The notes under the pieces are model-generated. The model searched no databases, was not told the DNA's origin, and saw only the letters and a program-made list of their open reading frames with translations. A stretch of 11,414 nucleotides of DNA, taken from positions 1,272-12,685 of the forward strand of contig CAAAJI010001131.1 in the NCBI GenBank assembly GCA_900642245.1, written 5' to 3'. Numbering within the stretch: position 1 is the stretch's first letter; every line of letters begins with the position of its first letter. This document shows positions 1 to 8,927 of this stretch, in pieces. The translations under genes were made by a program, and so were the position numbers. The stretch is from Fragilaria radians (Eukaryota; Bacillariophyta; Fragilariophyceae; Fragilariales; Fragilariaceae).

Positions 1-489
1 GTTCAGAGTTAAATCATGAACTTAACTTTTTCAATATGCTTAACCTTCAACAACCTCAATGTTTGATTGGAAAAAGGAGCCAAAAAATGTATATGATTCA
101 AAACTAGTTACAAATAATGAATAGAGTAATTTCGTGTCATTGGAGTCTATTTGAATAGACCAGTACGGCAAATTGCCCTCCTTGATTGTTACTTACAAAG
201 GCATCACATTAATAATTTTTGCCTACATGTGCATTTGACCCCATTGACAAATTTAGATGATACCAAGTCACATTGCATCAGCCAAATTCAGTGATGATAA
301 ATTGCTGCTTGTTAACGGGAAGTAAGAGTAACTACTTCCCAAGGTGGGGGAGCAATGTAAGTACAACTAGATCATTTGAATTATATCAAATTTAAGTGAT
401 ATATTTTATTTCAATTCAAGATCTCAACTTTACTTACACCTCATCTAATATCTTAAGGGTACATCTAATAAGCTCTTCATATTCCTTAA
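1..489. other. Unassigned AT-rich stretch left of the copia integrase
   Basis: All frames on both strands are closed by frequent stops, and I recognise no protein motif. The neighbouring copia element runs leftward on the minus strand, so its reverse transcriptase would be expected here or just outside the window. I could not see a conserved catalytic Asp block or a YxDD-type motif. The stretch may be the decayed linker between integrase and reverse transcriptase, or unrelated DNA that replaced it. Confidence 0.5.
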
Positions 490-1839
490 GCATAAATACT
501 ATTTATTTTCTTGCCAATATTCTGGTCAATATAATCTGCCTTTGAACTAATTCTGTTGGAAATGCCATCGTGTTACTTTCTCCATCTCTGCTTAGGTTAA
601 CTGTCCCTAGGAATGTAGCACTTGGTCTTGAATCTAACTTCTCCAGCGTATATGTTGGACTTGAATGTGACACACTTGTTCCTATGAATAATAGCTGCTG
701 CAGATATGACAACACTTCTATGTAACTCAGTACTTAAGTTATTTTTTATGATCTTGAAGCTTATGCATCTCCAGAATTATCTGCAAAACGTACGAAGTAT
801 CCAGGCCTTTCCGTGGTTCAGGAAACACTGGATCTAAATGCAGAACAGGTTCAAACCAATAAAGCATATGGATATTGGAGATACCTGGAGTCCCCCCCCC
901 ACTTGTAACTTGTTGTGGTATTTGCCAGGTGATTTGACGGTTTGCACATAGGTTATGGACGTGTGCTAAGTAACACATGGAATCTGGTGCTCCAGTTAAG
1001 TATTTTACGCCATTCAATTTGGTAGGATTATGCAACAGAGTGTGTGGTTCTGTTGATTGATCAACAGTTACTAAGTCACGATGAATTTGAAGGACACGTT
1101 GAGAGACTGACTTTGCATTATCACGTCAGAGTACAGTTGGTATTCCATTTTGCCGAATGAAGTCTAAATATACATCTGGAAATTTGAACTCTGTCTTCAT
1201 TCCTACAACAAATAACGTCTTAAATGTCATACCAAAAAGACTTGTGCACAATTATTTCCCTCTATGGACTTGTCACTTGCAAAATAAGTGTCTGTAGCAA
1301 TTACTTTGTTTAAACGTTTGTGTCGGAGCATCGGAAAACAACTTTTGAGATTAAGTTGCATAGTTAATGGATAGTAGACTTTGCCAATTGTGTAGTTTGG
1401 CGCAATGTGTTCTGTATGGCATCATGTGGTCTCAACGCAAAGTAGGGTGACATTCGTTCATAATCAATCTTACTAGGTAGTGCCTTTCTATAATGTGTAT
1501 CCGTTTTTGTACTTGAGCCTTCATGATTAATAATCGGGCAAAATATAAGCGTGGCAGGTCTTCCGTTCAATCAATTTCTGTGTGTGTCAGACGGAACATA
1601 AGGAAACAACTTCAAACTATTGGCATTGTAGGAACAACAACTTGTTCATAAAACTTGTCAGCCATTTGATCAGAAAATAAGGATCAATTCCATGGAATAT
1701 CTCCCTGTGTTAAACAAAACTGCTTGAGTGATGTAAATTCTTCTTGAGTTAGCAATCGGTGTCTGAAATGTATCATACATCCAGCTAAATCTAAAGGTAT
1801 AGTGATATCATCCTGATTAGTTCTATCAGATATTTTCAC
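490..1839 (-). pseudogene. pol: Copia-type integrase, degenerate
   Basis: Integrase inserts the cDNA into the host genome. Downstream of the protease stop the frame continues with IPLDLAGCMIHFRHRLLTQE and SLKQFCLTQGDIPWN, broken by TGA at 1686-1684, then FSDQMADKFYEQVV. A block near 1364-1470 reads KIDYERMSPYFALRPHDA and IQNTLRQTTQLAKS. The catalytic core follows: ATDTYF (Asp codon 1292-1290), MKTEFKFPDVYLDFIRQNGI, a TGA at 1128-1126, then RDNAKS (Asp codon 1122-1120). The copia-type Glu position in the NPxE block reads NPTK, so the acidic residue seems lost. AHVHNLCANRQITW and YWFEPVLHLDPV follow. The C-terminal tail is scattered over three frames: IIHRNKCVTF, LDSRPSATF and ADYIDQNIGKK. Compared with what I recall of the family, sequence is also missing between GVKYL and GAP. 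The product would not be functional. Confidence 0.82.
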
Positions 1840-2322
1840 TTACTGAGTTCCTCCGTGTCTTTGACAAATTGAATCAATGATTACTCCATATTCTCTAAGT
1901 TGAAACTCTGACAACAAAGAATGGTTTGACGTTTGATTATATATGCCTTCATTTACAACTAATAGAAGAGATTGTCCATCTGGTAGGACTACTGCTGTAA
2001 TAGCACTAATAATTGGAAGGTTCCTTTTGATTGCAGTCTCATGATCAAAACCAACAACATTTGTTTCCCTTCTGGAGTTATGCATGGATAAAACTTCCCA
2101 TCCCTTTCCTAAGACATATGTGTCCGCGCCACCGTCTAAAATACTAATATGATGTGTTTTTGGTAGGAAAAGTAAGTTCATGCATTTATTATACAAGGAA
2201 TTGTTAATACTGATACTTGTATATACATTATGTTCCGAGTTCCATGTTTCATTATCAGTATCTTGTTCTTCATATAGATTAGAACTTTTGATAGCATCTT
2301 CAAGGAAGTCTTCAATAAAACC
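1840..2322 (-). pseudogene. pol: Copia-type retropepsin (aspartic protease) segment
   Basis: This is an uninterrupted frame of 160 codons ending in TAA at 1842-1840, with no clear start of its own; it is read as part of a polyprotein. It opens with an acidic linker (GFIEDFLEDAIK, then YEEQDTDNETW), followed by the protease. The putative catalytic Asp is the first D of ILDGGADTYVLGKGW, codon 2136-2134. The site reads D-G-G rather than the common D-S/T-G, which I recall as usual in this diatom group. Later conserved blocks are VVGFDHETAIKRNLPI, NHSLLSEFQLRE and IDSICQRHGG. The terminal TAA directly follows RHGGTQ, where related polyproteins continue into integrase, so it looks like a nonsense mutation. 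This is the best preserved block of the element. Confidence 0.85.
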
Positions 2323-3469
2323 GTAGCAATTTGCACCTGGTTCTGGATTTCATCCTCCCCTTTCACTGCATTCTTATCCTTTGCACATTGGTGGGGCATG
2401 TTGGAATCTGAGCTTGAATTCCTGTTATCTCTTCCTGAAGACTTGGCGGTATCTTTGATGTTTTAATTGGATGATGGTTTTTACTTATATCTTCTAACTG
2501 TTGATGTTTTCGTTCATTTAATAACCATTTCTTTGCCTGTAACAAAAGAGCCATCCAAGTCTCAGGAGGCATGTGCGCAAGTTTGCATAAAATAGCAGTC
2601 TTGGAAGATTGTAGAACTTCCACCGCATCATCTGAGCATGCTGAATCTTGGATCTGCAGCTCATTAACTAGAGCTAAGACTTGCGTGACTTTATCTTTCT
2701 TACTAGCACTGGTTGCTTGGCTTGTGCTGCTGACTTGGCTTATATCCTTCTTTATTCTGCTGATCATGACGTGTAGCACGTGATCTAAGGAAGTTGCATG
2801 TTGCTATAAAGGACTTATCTCTAACGAACTCTTCAAAAACTGTATCAACCATACCAATCTTCTGAGCATTCTGAACAAATCAATTTTTCTTACTATCATC
2901 GTCATCCCATGTCTTCTGTCCAAGTAGAGCAAGTTCTGTAATTCCATTTAAGTAATCCTCCCCTATAATGCTTGTGGAAAACGGTTGTGACAACATTTTC
3001 AAGTTTCTTGATCCTAACATTTTGATTACTATCCGTTTCATATTGGTTAACTATCCATTCAGGTTCTGAGTCCTACTCCACCTTGGCATGCACTCAAAGA
3101 TTCACCATACAATGCGCGAGTGTCTTTCTTAATCTGGGAGACAGATGGCAATTCATCCAAGAAGTCTATGTAGCATTCGGTTCCTCTTTCAAAGTATTCT
3201 GCTTGAAAGTCTGGAACAAAAAGATAGCCTGCACCAAATTCAACAATATTCCTAAAGACTTCAAAACGCTCAAAACTTCCATCCCAAATGACTCTACAAA
3301 GAAGGGATTTCCGGTAGACATTTCGTGGGCTGACAAAATTTGATTATAACACTTCAATAGCTTGAACGGAGTAAGGATCAGTTTTCCAAGCCATGAACAA
3401 TTGCCTTCCTTTCAGACAACCAATATCTCGTATTTCATTGAGTGATGAGCCAGGAGTGTCATTTTCCAT
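2323..3469 (-). pseudogene. gag: Copia-type gag, broken by stops and frameshifts
   Basis: Gag forms the particle that packages retroelement RNA. The first Met of the frame is at 3469, with an in-frame TGA ten codons upstream. The frame runs to a TAA at 3346-3344, then resumes with SLLCRVIWDGSFERFEVF, GAGYLF, DFLDELPSVSQIKKDT and SACQGGVG, ending at a TGA near 3061-3059. It restarts in another frame with QYETDSNQNVRIKKLENVV and then LALLGQKTWDDDDSKK. Near 2755 it shifts again, where RHDQQNKE gives way to KKDKVTQVLALVNELQIQDS and KKWLLNERKHQQLED. A last segment (MPHQCAKDKNAVKGEDE) lies in a third frame near 2400-2350. I see no CCHC zinc knuckle in this gag, unlike the gypsy gag on the other strand. 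At least four frame changes and several stops make it a pseudogene. A shorter homologous piece lies at 8176-8505. Confidence 0.85.
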
Positions 3470-4081
3470 GCTAGAAGGAGTGTTAAGGTTCCTATCTCAA
3501 TAATAGCTACTCTTTTGAGATTCCTTCCTTCAACTGTTTTGAAACTAAAAACAATTCTTGTTGTGATGCAGTCATCACAAGAAACAAAAATGAAGCGATC
3601 TGGATTTCGTTAAGATTGAATTATCCTTCTGTAGTACGAAGAAACAACCTATCCAAACGGGAGTAGGAATTTGAAGGAACAAGAGTTGAAGGCACAAGTT
3701 AATTTATTACCTAAATTGTTTGAAGACAAGACGATATGTCGAAGAAATGTAACTTGTCAGCCGTTGTGAAAAATATTGTAATCCCAATTTAATCGGTATA
3801 AAATATCCAAGTAAACATGAAAAGAAGTCTCACTAGTGCCAAAGCAAGCGTTTTCGTCGACGATTGCTTTGAAAAGTTTACAGCATGTCAATCCTAATAC
3901 ACGCAATGAAGTTTACTTTCTGGATAATTTAGAACATCAATCCTAAGGTTTACAAACGTATTTGAGGGACAAAGGCATTATGTGCTTCAGATTCGTTGTT
4001 GGTTGAATAATTTATGGGATCTGTATAACATTTTTTCTGCGTAACATATTTGTTCATCTAGAAAAGTAACATTAATTCACA
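3470..4081. other. Flank or leader upstream of the copia gag; no gene seen
   Basis: About 610 bases with no frame I can support on either strand. Because the copia gag begins at 3469 and runs left, this should hold its leader, primer-binding site and 5' LTR if these survive. I could not find a convincing initiator-tRNA complement or a TG...CA bounded repeat, and the matching 3' LTR lies outside the window, so no LTR can be proved. A hairpin sits at 3555-3583. The decamer TCAATCCTAA occurs twice, near 3890 and 3938. Confidence 0.5.
3555..3583. repeat. Imperfect inverted repeat (hairpin) upstream of the copia gag
   Basis: TTCTTG and TGATG on the left arm pair with CATCA and CAAGAA on the right around a CAGT loop, with an extra TTG bulged on the left arm. 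That gives 11 paired bases. It lies 86-114 bases upstream of the gag Met on the minus strand, in what would be leader RNA. Hairpins in this position occur in retroelement leaders, but no role can be shown here. Confidence 0.55.
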
Positions 4082-4372
4082 TCAGCACCGACTAATTGAA
4101 GTGAGCCATATCATTAAGCATGCAAATTGTATATTTCTTATGTCCTTTCCAATTCTGTATTTTTTAGAGTGAGTTCCTTGAAAATCTGACTTAGAGAAAT
4201 CTTCAACAGATATCATCCTAGCCTTGCTCCGGTAGAAAGGAATAGCTGTGCCATCCACACCCACGTTTCTGTCTTCTCGGAAAGAATCAATGTTAGGTGT
4301 TACTCTTCAATACTCATCTTCAAAAAATGAACCACACGCTAAACTTTCAGCTTCCGAGATAACATTGTTGAG
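4082..4372 (-). pseudogene. Unidentified broken coding remnant
   Basis: The frame is open leftward from 4372, interrupted once by TGA at 4309-4307, and ends at 4082, giving about 96 codons. Before the stop it reads NNVISEAESLACGSFFEDEY. After it come RVTPNIDSFREDRNV, VDGTAIPFYRSKARMISVED, FSKSDFQGTHSKKYRIGKDI and a hydrophobic end. The composition is that of a globular protein: mixed charged and aromatic residues, no low complexity. The reading continues sensibly on both sides of the TGA, so this looks like a fragment of a once-real gene. I do not recognise the family. It lies about 210 bases downstream of the HA-repeat gene on the same strand. It could be a decayed downstream exon of a neighbour, a gene relic, or part of another transposon. 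Confidence 0.45.
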
Positions 4373-4527
4373 TTAGCAAAATCAGAGTGTAAAAAATGAC
4401 GTATGGTGTCAACATGTAATCAAGCGAATAGTGAAAACAAATTTACAAAAATTGTATGACAATGTCATGGTCGAGACTATGTTCTCAAAAATGAAAATAA
4501 ATAAGGACTCTGTTGTCACTTCAAAAA

Positions 4528-4533
4528 TTTATT
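4528..4533 (-). promoter_or_regulatory. Possible polyadenylation signal AATAAA of the HA-repeat gene
   Basis: On the minus strand AATAAA occurs about 50 bases after the TGA of the HA-repeat gene, at a plausible distance for a 3' end signal. In AT-rich DNA this hexamer is common by chance, and diatom 3' end signals are loosely defined, so this is weak support. Confidence 0.3.
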
Positions 4534-4583
4534 CTTAACGGCTTCTCCCCTGCTATGTGAGCCAATTTATAAGATATTTCTTG

Positions 4584-5243
4584 TCAGGAATTGATGCTTA
4601 CACTGTCATCTGAGCGACCAGGTCGGCCCTTGCGAGGCTCAAAATCGAATTCAAGATCTGTGAGCTGTCTAATTCGGTCTGGTGTCATAGTACTCGGTTG
4701 ACCATTTAGATGCTTACGATACTGATGTCGAACGTAAAGTACCCAACCTCCAAGCTTCTTATTGCCACTGAATCGTTGTGGAACTCGGCAATGTCCCGTT
4801 CTCTCCTTGAATTGTCGTAATTCTTCGAGATGTTGCTCCCAGCGATCCACATAGTATTTAGTGTGAGATTTATTTTTAGGTGCGAATTCAAAATCGATAT
4901 CTTGAAGCTGCTTGAGCCTATCATCTGTTATTAATGAGCTTTTCTTCCCTTTTTGGAGAAATTGATAGTGAGATCTAACATTCATTACCCACCTTCCCAA
5001 TTTGGGATTATCAACGTAATGGCGAGGCACTCTGCAATGGCCGTTTTTACATTTGAAATGCCTAAGATCTTTCATATGCTCTTCCCATATATCACTTGGA
5101 GTTTTTGTGACGACATTTGCCGCTAGACTCTGTTGGCGGTTTAAGTATCTTCTGTAAACAGAACGGCAAAGCTCCAGTCTTTTCTCTTCGTCCATGAATT
5201 CTTTCTTCTTGAATGCGTAACAACACGAATCTAATGGAGGCAT
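4584..5243 (-). CDS. Helicase-associated (HA) domain protein with two HA repeats, 219 aa
   Basis: The only long frame without any break. Two HA repeats (PF03457 type) are visible. Repeat 1, about residues 51-120, has DIWEEHMKDLRHF, GHCRVP at 68-73, KLGRWVMNVR and a closing LQDIDFEF. Repeat 2, about 134-203, has RWEQHLEELRQF, GHCRVP at 150-155, KLGGWVLYVRHQYR and LTDLEFDFEP. The repeat is a small, probably helical module thought to bind nucleic acid; it is named from bacterial helicases but in diatoms often occurs without a helicase. No helicase motif, signal peptide or membrane segment is present. The basic tail RKGRPGR (204-210) resembles an AT-hook core. Residues 19-48 are basic and probably helical. 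The first Met of the frame is chosen; an in-frame TAA at 5309-5307 leaves 21 open codons before it, so an upstream exon cannot be excluded. It stands alone, with no evident operon-like partner. A nuclear DNA-binding or regulatory role is an inference. Confidence 0.82.
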   Translation of the reverse strand: MPPLDSCCYAFKKKEFMDEEKRLELCRSVYRRYLNRQQSLAANVVTKTPSDIWEEHMKDLRHFKCKNGHCRVPRHYVDNPKLGRWVMNVRSHYQFLQKGKKSSLITDDRLKQLQDIDFEFAPKNKSHTKYYVDRWEQHLEELRQFKERTGHCRVPQRFSGNKKLGGWVLYVRHQYRKHLNGQPSTMTPDRIRQLTDLEFDFEPRKGRPGRSDDSVSINS

Positions 5244-6506
5244 GCCGTTATGATTTAATGGTGTAGATTCCTTGCTAACTGCTCTTGGGAGGTTTTCATC
5301 CGAGAGTTAAATTATAGTGTTATCTTACAATTGCAGAGCTGAATAATTTTGTTCACGAAGGTTTTCATATTACCTCTTAAGTAGATAGAAAACTGGTTGC
5401 TTACTAATAAAAGAAGTTCTTAGACGATCTGGTTACATTTACTAATCGTAGAATCATTATGACTACATGACCTATCCTTTCGAATATCAGTTGTGTCCTT
5501 ACCTCTACGCAAATTTCAATACCAAAATGAATGACAACTGACAAATCTGATTCGGCAGATAAATTCTCATGTGAAAGGGCTTTTAAATTCTTTCCCATAG
5601 AATATACTAATATGTTTTAATTACGATATAACTATCAATGAAAGACAAATAAGATAATTAAGATGTCTAAGACCAATTAAATTGTCTCACTTAAGTCGTC
5701 TCTATTTTTCTGCGGAAAGCGACATTGTGAAAACTTAAAGGAATATCAAAAGAGCAATTATGCGGTACTGATCCAATGCGATTGTAATGTAGCGATGTAG
5801 AAGTTGTCATCTAAACGTGATACAACATAGCATGAGGAAATGGAACATAATTAACAATTTTCTCAGACAGTGCCCGTAGGTGAAATCCACTGAACTTCGG
5901 ATACTTTCGAGCTACATGTGTGTGTCAGCAAAGCATCCATACGTTACTATTGAAAAACGAAAAACTTTTCGAAAACCATCACAAGTATATTTTCGTTCGA
6001 TCATGGGAAATATGTTTCTGAATGGAAATTAATTCACTACACCTCGTTAGTAGCTCCATATCTCATTGCAGGTTTGAGAGAAGCATATAACTCTTCTACA
6101 TGGTTGGGTAATCTATTTTTCAATAGCGTTTTTTGGAAGACCCCTCAAAGTGAGAACCAGCAGTGCATTTCATGCCATTAACTGACAATATTTGTAAGCA
6201 AAAAGAATATTCACCTTCGAGTGATTTAGATGTACACTTAACTCCTTATGACCATATACGGTTGAGAAATTTCGTTCCAAGAGCTTCTTATGTTCGACCA
6301 ACCGTGTTTGTTACTTCATAGAGCAATGAGAATAAGAGATGAATTAAATTTAATGATTCTGATCTAAATGAAAGTCACTAAGGATGAAAACGGTCAGAGC
6401 TGGCTTCTAGCATATATTCCCTTCATGCTATGCCTTAGGTTGTCAAATCAAAGATTGATATTACAATGTAAACGGGTGACAGATTGTTTCAGAGTAAATA
6501 AACTAA
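5244..6506. other. AT-rich intergenic DNA upstream of the HA-repeat gene
   Basis: The right-hand side of this stretch's left border should hold the promoter of the HA-repeat gene, but I see no promoter element I could defend. A 64-codon minus frame at 5404-5598 has no recognisable motif. Short minus-strand open runs near 6060-6240, including NHVEELYASLKPAMRYGATN and a run ending in GSHFEGSSKKRY, look mildly protein-like but are under 40 codons each and lie in different frames. No TE domain, tRNA or long repeat was recognised. Confidence 0.45.
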
Positions 6507-7640
6507 CATGAAAATATATTTGACGATAATTCAATCATTTGTAGCTTTTGTAAGATGGTTGGGAATTCTCTTTTTTGGGGGGGTCAAGATCCCTAAAATG
6601 GATCATGTTAAGTTAGCCGTCTTTCTTCAAATGCCTTTTCAAACTGCCAGAGAATTGAGGTATTTTAATGATTATGGCATGGCATCGGAGAAGTCCAGAT
6701 AGTAGTGACATAAAATGGTTGTTTTGAGCCAATAAATTAATTTCATAAATCTATTCTTGCAAAGTTCATGGAGATTCTCCGTTCAAAGTACAGCACAAAA
6801 CTTACACCCAATGGATTTACATAAGATATTCTCTATGGAATTTGGTAGAAACCAAAAGAAATCATACCTTATTGAACCCTTCGGATATCTTTGCTCTTCA
6901 TTTGTAAGTTTTTATGACACAAATGTATTTTGCGTTGCTCATACCACTTTTTGAAATTCTTTTTGATTGGGAATCTACTGATAGCTAGTTGGAATAAGCT
7001 TGATAATCCAAAAGTTGCTTCAATCCAGTTTTCATGCTTTCTTCACAGGAAATACTTTGTTACTTCCTACCTAAATCAATGGTGTTTTTAATCCCCTTAA
7101 GGACTTTCTAAACTTGTACCTAATACATGTGAAAGTTGCCACTGGAGGGCGCCAAAATTCCCTATGAGACAATAATTATCGTAGGCGACTTGGATATCAA
7201 CAAAACGTAAAGGGGGAAACAATTAACAAACATAAGGAAACCACTAGGATGCACCGAAACAAAAGAAATGGGCTAAACCAACAGAATAATATTTAAATAA
7301 TGTGGTGGGCTCAAGCCCTAAGATTAGTAAACTGGGATCTATTTTACAATGGATGAAGTAAAATAAAGGTGAAATTTGGTGATATAAAGAACAAATTATC
7401 AAGATTATACAAAGCAATAAGAATGCTAAGGTTGTGTAGATTTTATAGCTAAAGAGACAAAAATATAAAGGTTGTGAAAAAAAATTAAAATGCCAAGGTT
7501 TTGGAGAGTGAAACGCTCTAGAGTGATCATTTCAGAATTGCCAGCATCTTTGCCAAATTGATAACACCTGGGTCATAAAATGATCATGAGTGAAGGAAAA
7601 ATATTGAACAGAAATTATCGATAGAATATGAGACCTAATT
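6507..7640. other. AT-rich DNA without a supportable gene
   Basis: Two plus-strand frames of 64-65 codons (6508-6702 and 6757-6954) show no family motif and no codon-level sign of being real. A T6G7 homopolymer lies at 6571-6583. From about 7200 the sequence becomes very A-rich on the plus strand, which breaks all frames. I see nothing else to name. Confidence 0.45.
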
Positions 7641-8175
7641 GGAAATGGGCAAGATACACAACATCCTAGTAGAAGGAGACTTTAATGAATTCAAAAATAT
7701 CTAGTCATATTATTGGATTTATCAATTTTAGCAAGAAATTCAAGAAAAAGTTACAAAGCTTTATTGAAGAAGATCAGATGCGCTGGAAACGATTGGCTGC
7801 CAGATTCAAGACGCATCTACGTAGCGAGAGAATGAAGGAACATTTTCACAAATTGGTATTGATTACCTAAGTTGTAAGGAAACTTGGCACACAATCCTAT
7901 ATGTTGGGAAAATTTACAGAATTATTGTCAAATTAACTACAACTAAAAAATGTGCTAGAACAGAATTCTACCAAACGTGGCAGCTCTTGTTAGCAAGGCC
8001 TATGGTGTCCAAAAGAAAGAACAAAACTCATCAGCATTTACCTAAAGCATGCAAATGTAGAGTAGGCAGAATTGATTTTTCCCAACAAATGATCATCTAC
8101 ACAAGCATCGTTATAACAAATGTACCCTTGCGAATAATGATGTTTTTAATAACAAGGAAAGTACAGAACCATAAA
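7641..8175. other. Unassigned DNA beside the second copia gag fragment
   Basis: Plus frames at 7685-7870 and 7987-8316 are short and basic with no recognisable motif; the second overlaps the minus-strand gag fragment. On the plus strand near 7646-7695 an open run reads HNILVEGDFNEFKN, and near 7852 another reads IGIDYLSCKETW. Both faintly recall endonuclease blocks of non-LTR retrotransposons, but they are separated by several stops. On the minus strand the gag similarity ends near 8176 and does not resume here. Confidence 0.4.
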
Positions 8176-8505
8176 AGCCTTGCAGCCTTCTCTATATTCT
8201 GTTTATCATGTCTGATGGCTTGTAACCTTAGGAGGTTACAAATTTCCACAAATAATTTTCCACGATCTAAGTCTCTCATTATGGTGTCAAATAGGGTAAA
8301 TATTCTGGGCAAATAAACTTTTTTTAAGTATGATAGGCATTCCATGTTTCAATTCAAAAGTATAATTAGCTCATTAAATGCATCTTTCCAGTATTGGATC
8401 TGTTTAAGCAAACCATTTAAGGAGAATTCCAGAAAGACATGTTTGATGACAATTTGCTCTTATTTTTTTCACTCTCATGCTTACATTTTATTACTTCAGA
8501 TTTTT
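8176..8505 (-). pseudogene. gag: Second copia-type gag fragment
   Basis: Read leftward on the minus strand, this segment has MRVKKI, then EQIVIKHVFLEF, NGLLKQIQYWKDAFNELIIL, a TGA, and after a divergent run, LFVEICNLLRLQAIRHDKQN followed by IEKAARL. The same order occurs in the 3' half of the gag at 2323-3469 (VRIKKLENVVTTVF, GGLLKW, ELALLGQ, SFIATCNFLRS, RHDQQNKE), so the two are homologous but clearly diverged. Similarity stops at about 8176 with no protease or integrase beyond it, so only a middle slice of gag remains. Its orientation matches the larger copia element 5 kb to the left. It may be the remains of a separate insertion. Confidence 0.72.
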
Positions 8506-8768
8506 CCTTGTTAGGATTGTGCAATATCTCTGACATATCTTTAAGTTAAGTTCATTAAAAAATACCTATCATACTACAATAGGTTACTAAGACTAAGAGA
8601 TGTATGGGTGTATCGATACTAGAGACGTCCAAGTTTTTGTTAGTACATAGTAGATATACTAGATTTAATATTCTTATGGAGCACCTTAGAGCGCTGTGAT
8701 CACATTCAGGTCGTTGCAGCTTGTACACTGAGTAAGTTTTCCAAACACATGCTTCCAACTATGCGTAA

Positions 8769-8927
8769 GACCCTTTTGTGACCAAGGTGAAGAAGGTTGA
8801 GACTGAAGGTGCTGATTCTGACAAAGTTGAGTACATCAGATTTGAGTTCCTTGATCCATCCAACCCTGCTACTCAATTTTCCAAGGAGTTTTTCATCTTC
8901 AAGGACAGAAGAACAGAGGTACCGTGA
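8769..8927 (+). pseudogene. gag: Gypsy gag, N-terminal fragment
   Basis: A frame open from 8769 (preceded by TAA) to a TGA at 8925-8927 reads DPFVTKVKKVETEGADSD, then KVEYIRFEFLDPSNPATQ and FSKEFFIFKD. The FEFLDP...EFFIFKD pattern matches the start of gag in diatom gypsy elements as I recall them. There is no Met in this frame, so the true start is lost or lies upstream in another frame. Immediately afterwards, in a different frame, LLMPLKEL resembles the next gag block. An opposite-strand frame at 8706-9167 is treated as non-genic. Confidence 0.65.

Larger units (their letters stand above)
490..3469 (-). mobile_element. Degenerate Ty1/copia (diatom CoDi-like) retrotransposon, partial
   Basis: Reading leftward on the minus strand gives gag, an aspartic protease with ILDGGADT, and an integrase with conserved ATDTYF and RDNAK blocks. 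Integrase following protease before any reverse transcriptase is the copia order. The coding path crosses many frame breaks and stops, so no full polyprotein can be made. LTRs are not identified: the 5' LTR would lie right of about 3470 and the 3' LTR left of the window. The assignment to the diatom CoDi-like group rests on remembered family patterns such as NHSLLSEFQLRE, RHGG and AHVHNLCANRQI; the copia class itself rests on domain order. Confidence 0.88.

Noticed and set aside
892..900. Run of nine C on the plus strand
   Set aside because: It falls in the integrase frame as a Gly run (TSGGGTP) and most likely reflects simple expansion of a Gly-coding tract or an assembly error.
2571..3343. 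Plus-strand frames of 70 and 86 codons (2571-2783, 3083-3343)
   Set aside because: They lie opposite well-supported minus-strand gag sequence and have no motif of their own.
3166..3357. Minus-strand frame of 63 codons inside gag
   Set aside because: The true gag reading in this interval is the neighbouring frame with SLLCRVIWDG and GAGYLF; this frame is an overlap.
3749..3760. Twelve-base match AACTTGTCAGCC shared with the region near 1652
   Set aside because: A few 12-base matches are expected by chance in a window this size, and the flanks do not match.
4706..4924. Minus-strand frame of 72 codons inside the HA-repeat gene
   Set aside because: Alternative frame of an intact gene whose own frame carries two complete HA repeats.
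5404..5598. Minus-strand frame of 64 codons upstream of the HA-repeat gene
   Set aside because: Not in a spacing or frame that would make it an exon of that gene, and no motif seen.
6508..6954. Two plus-strand frames of 64-65 codons as small genes
   Set aside because: No motif, signal peptide or context supports them, and frames of this length are expected by chance.
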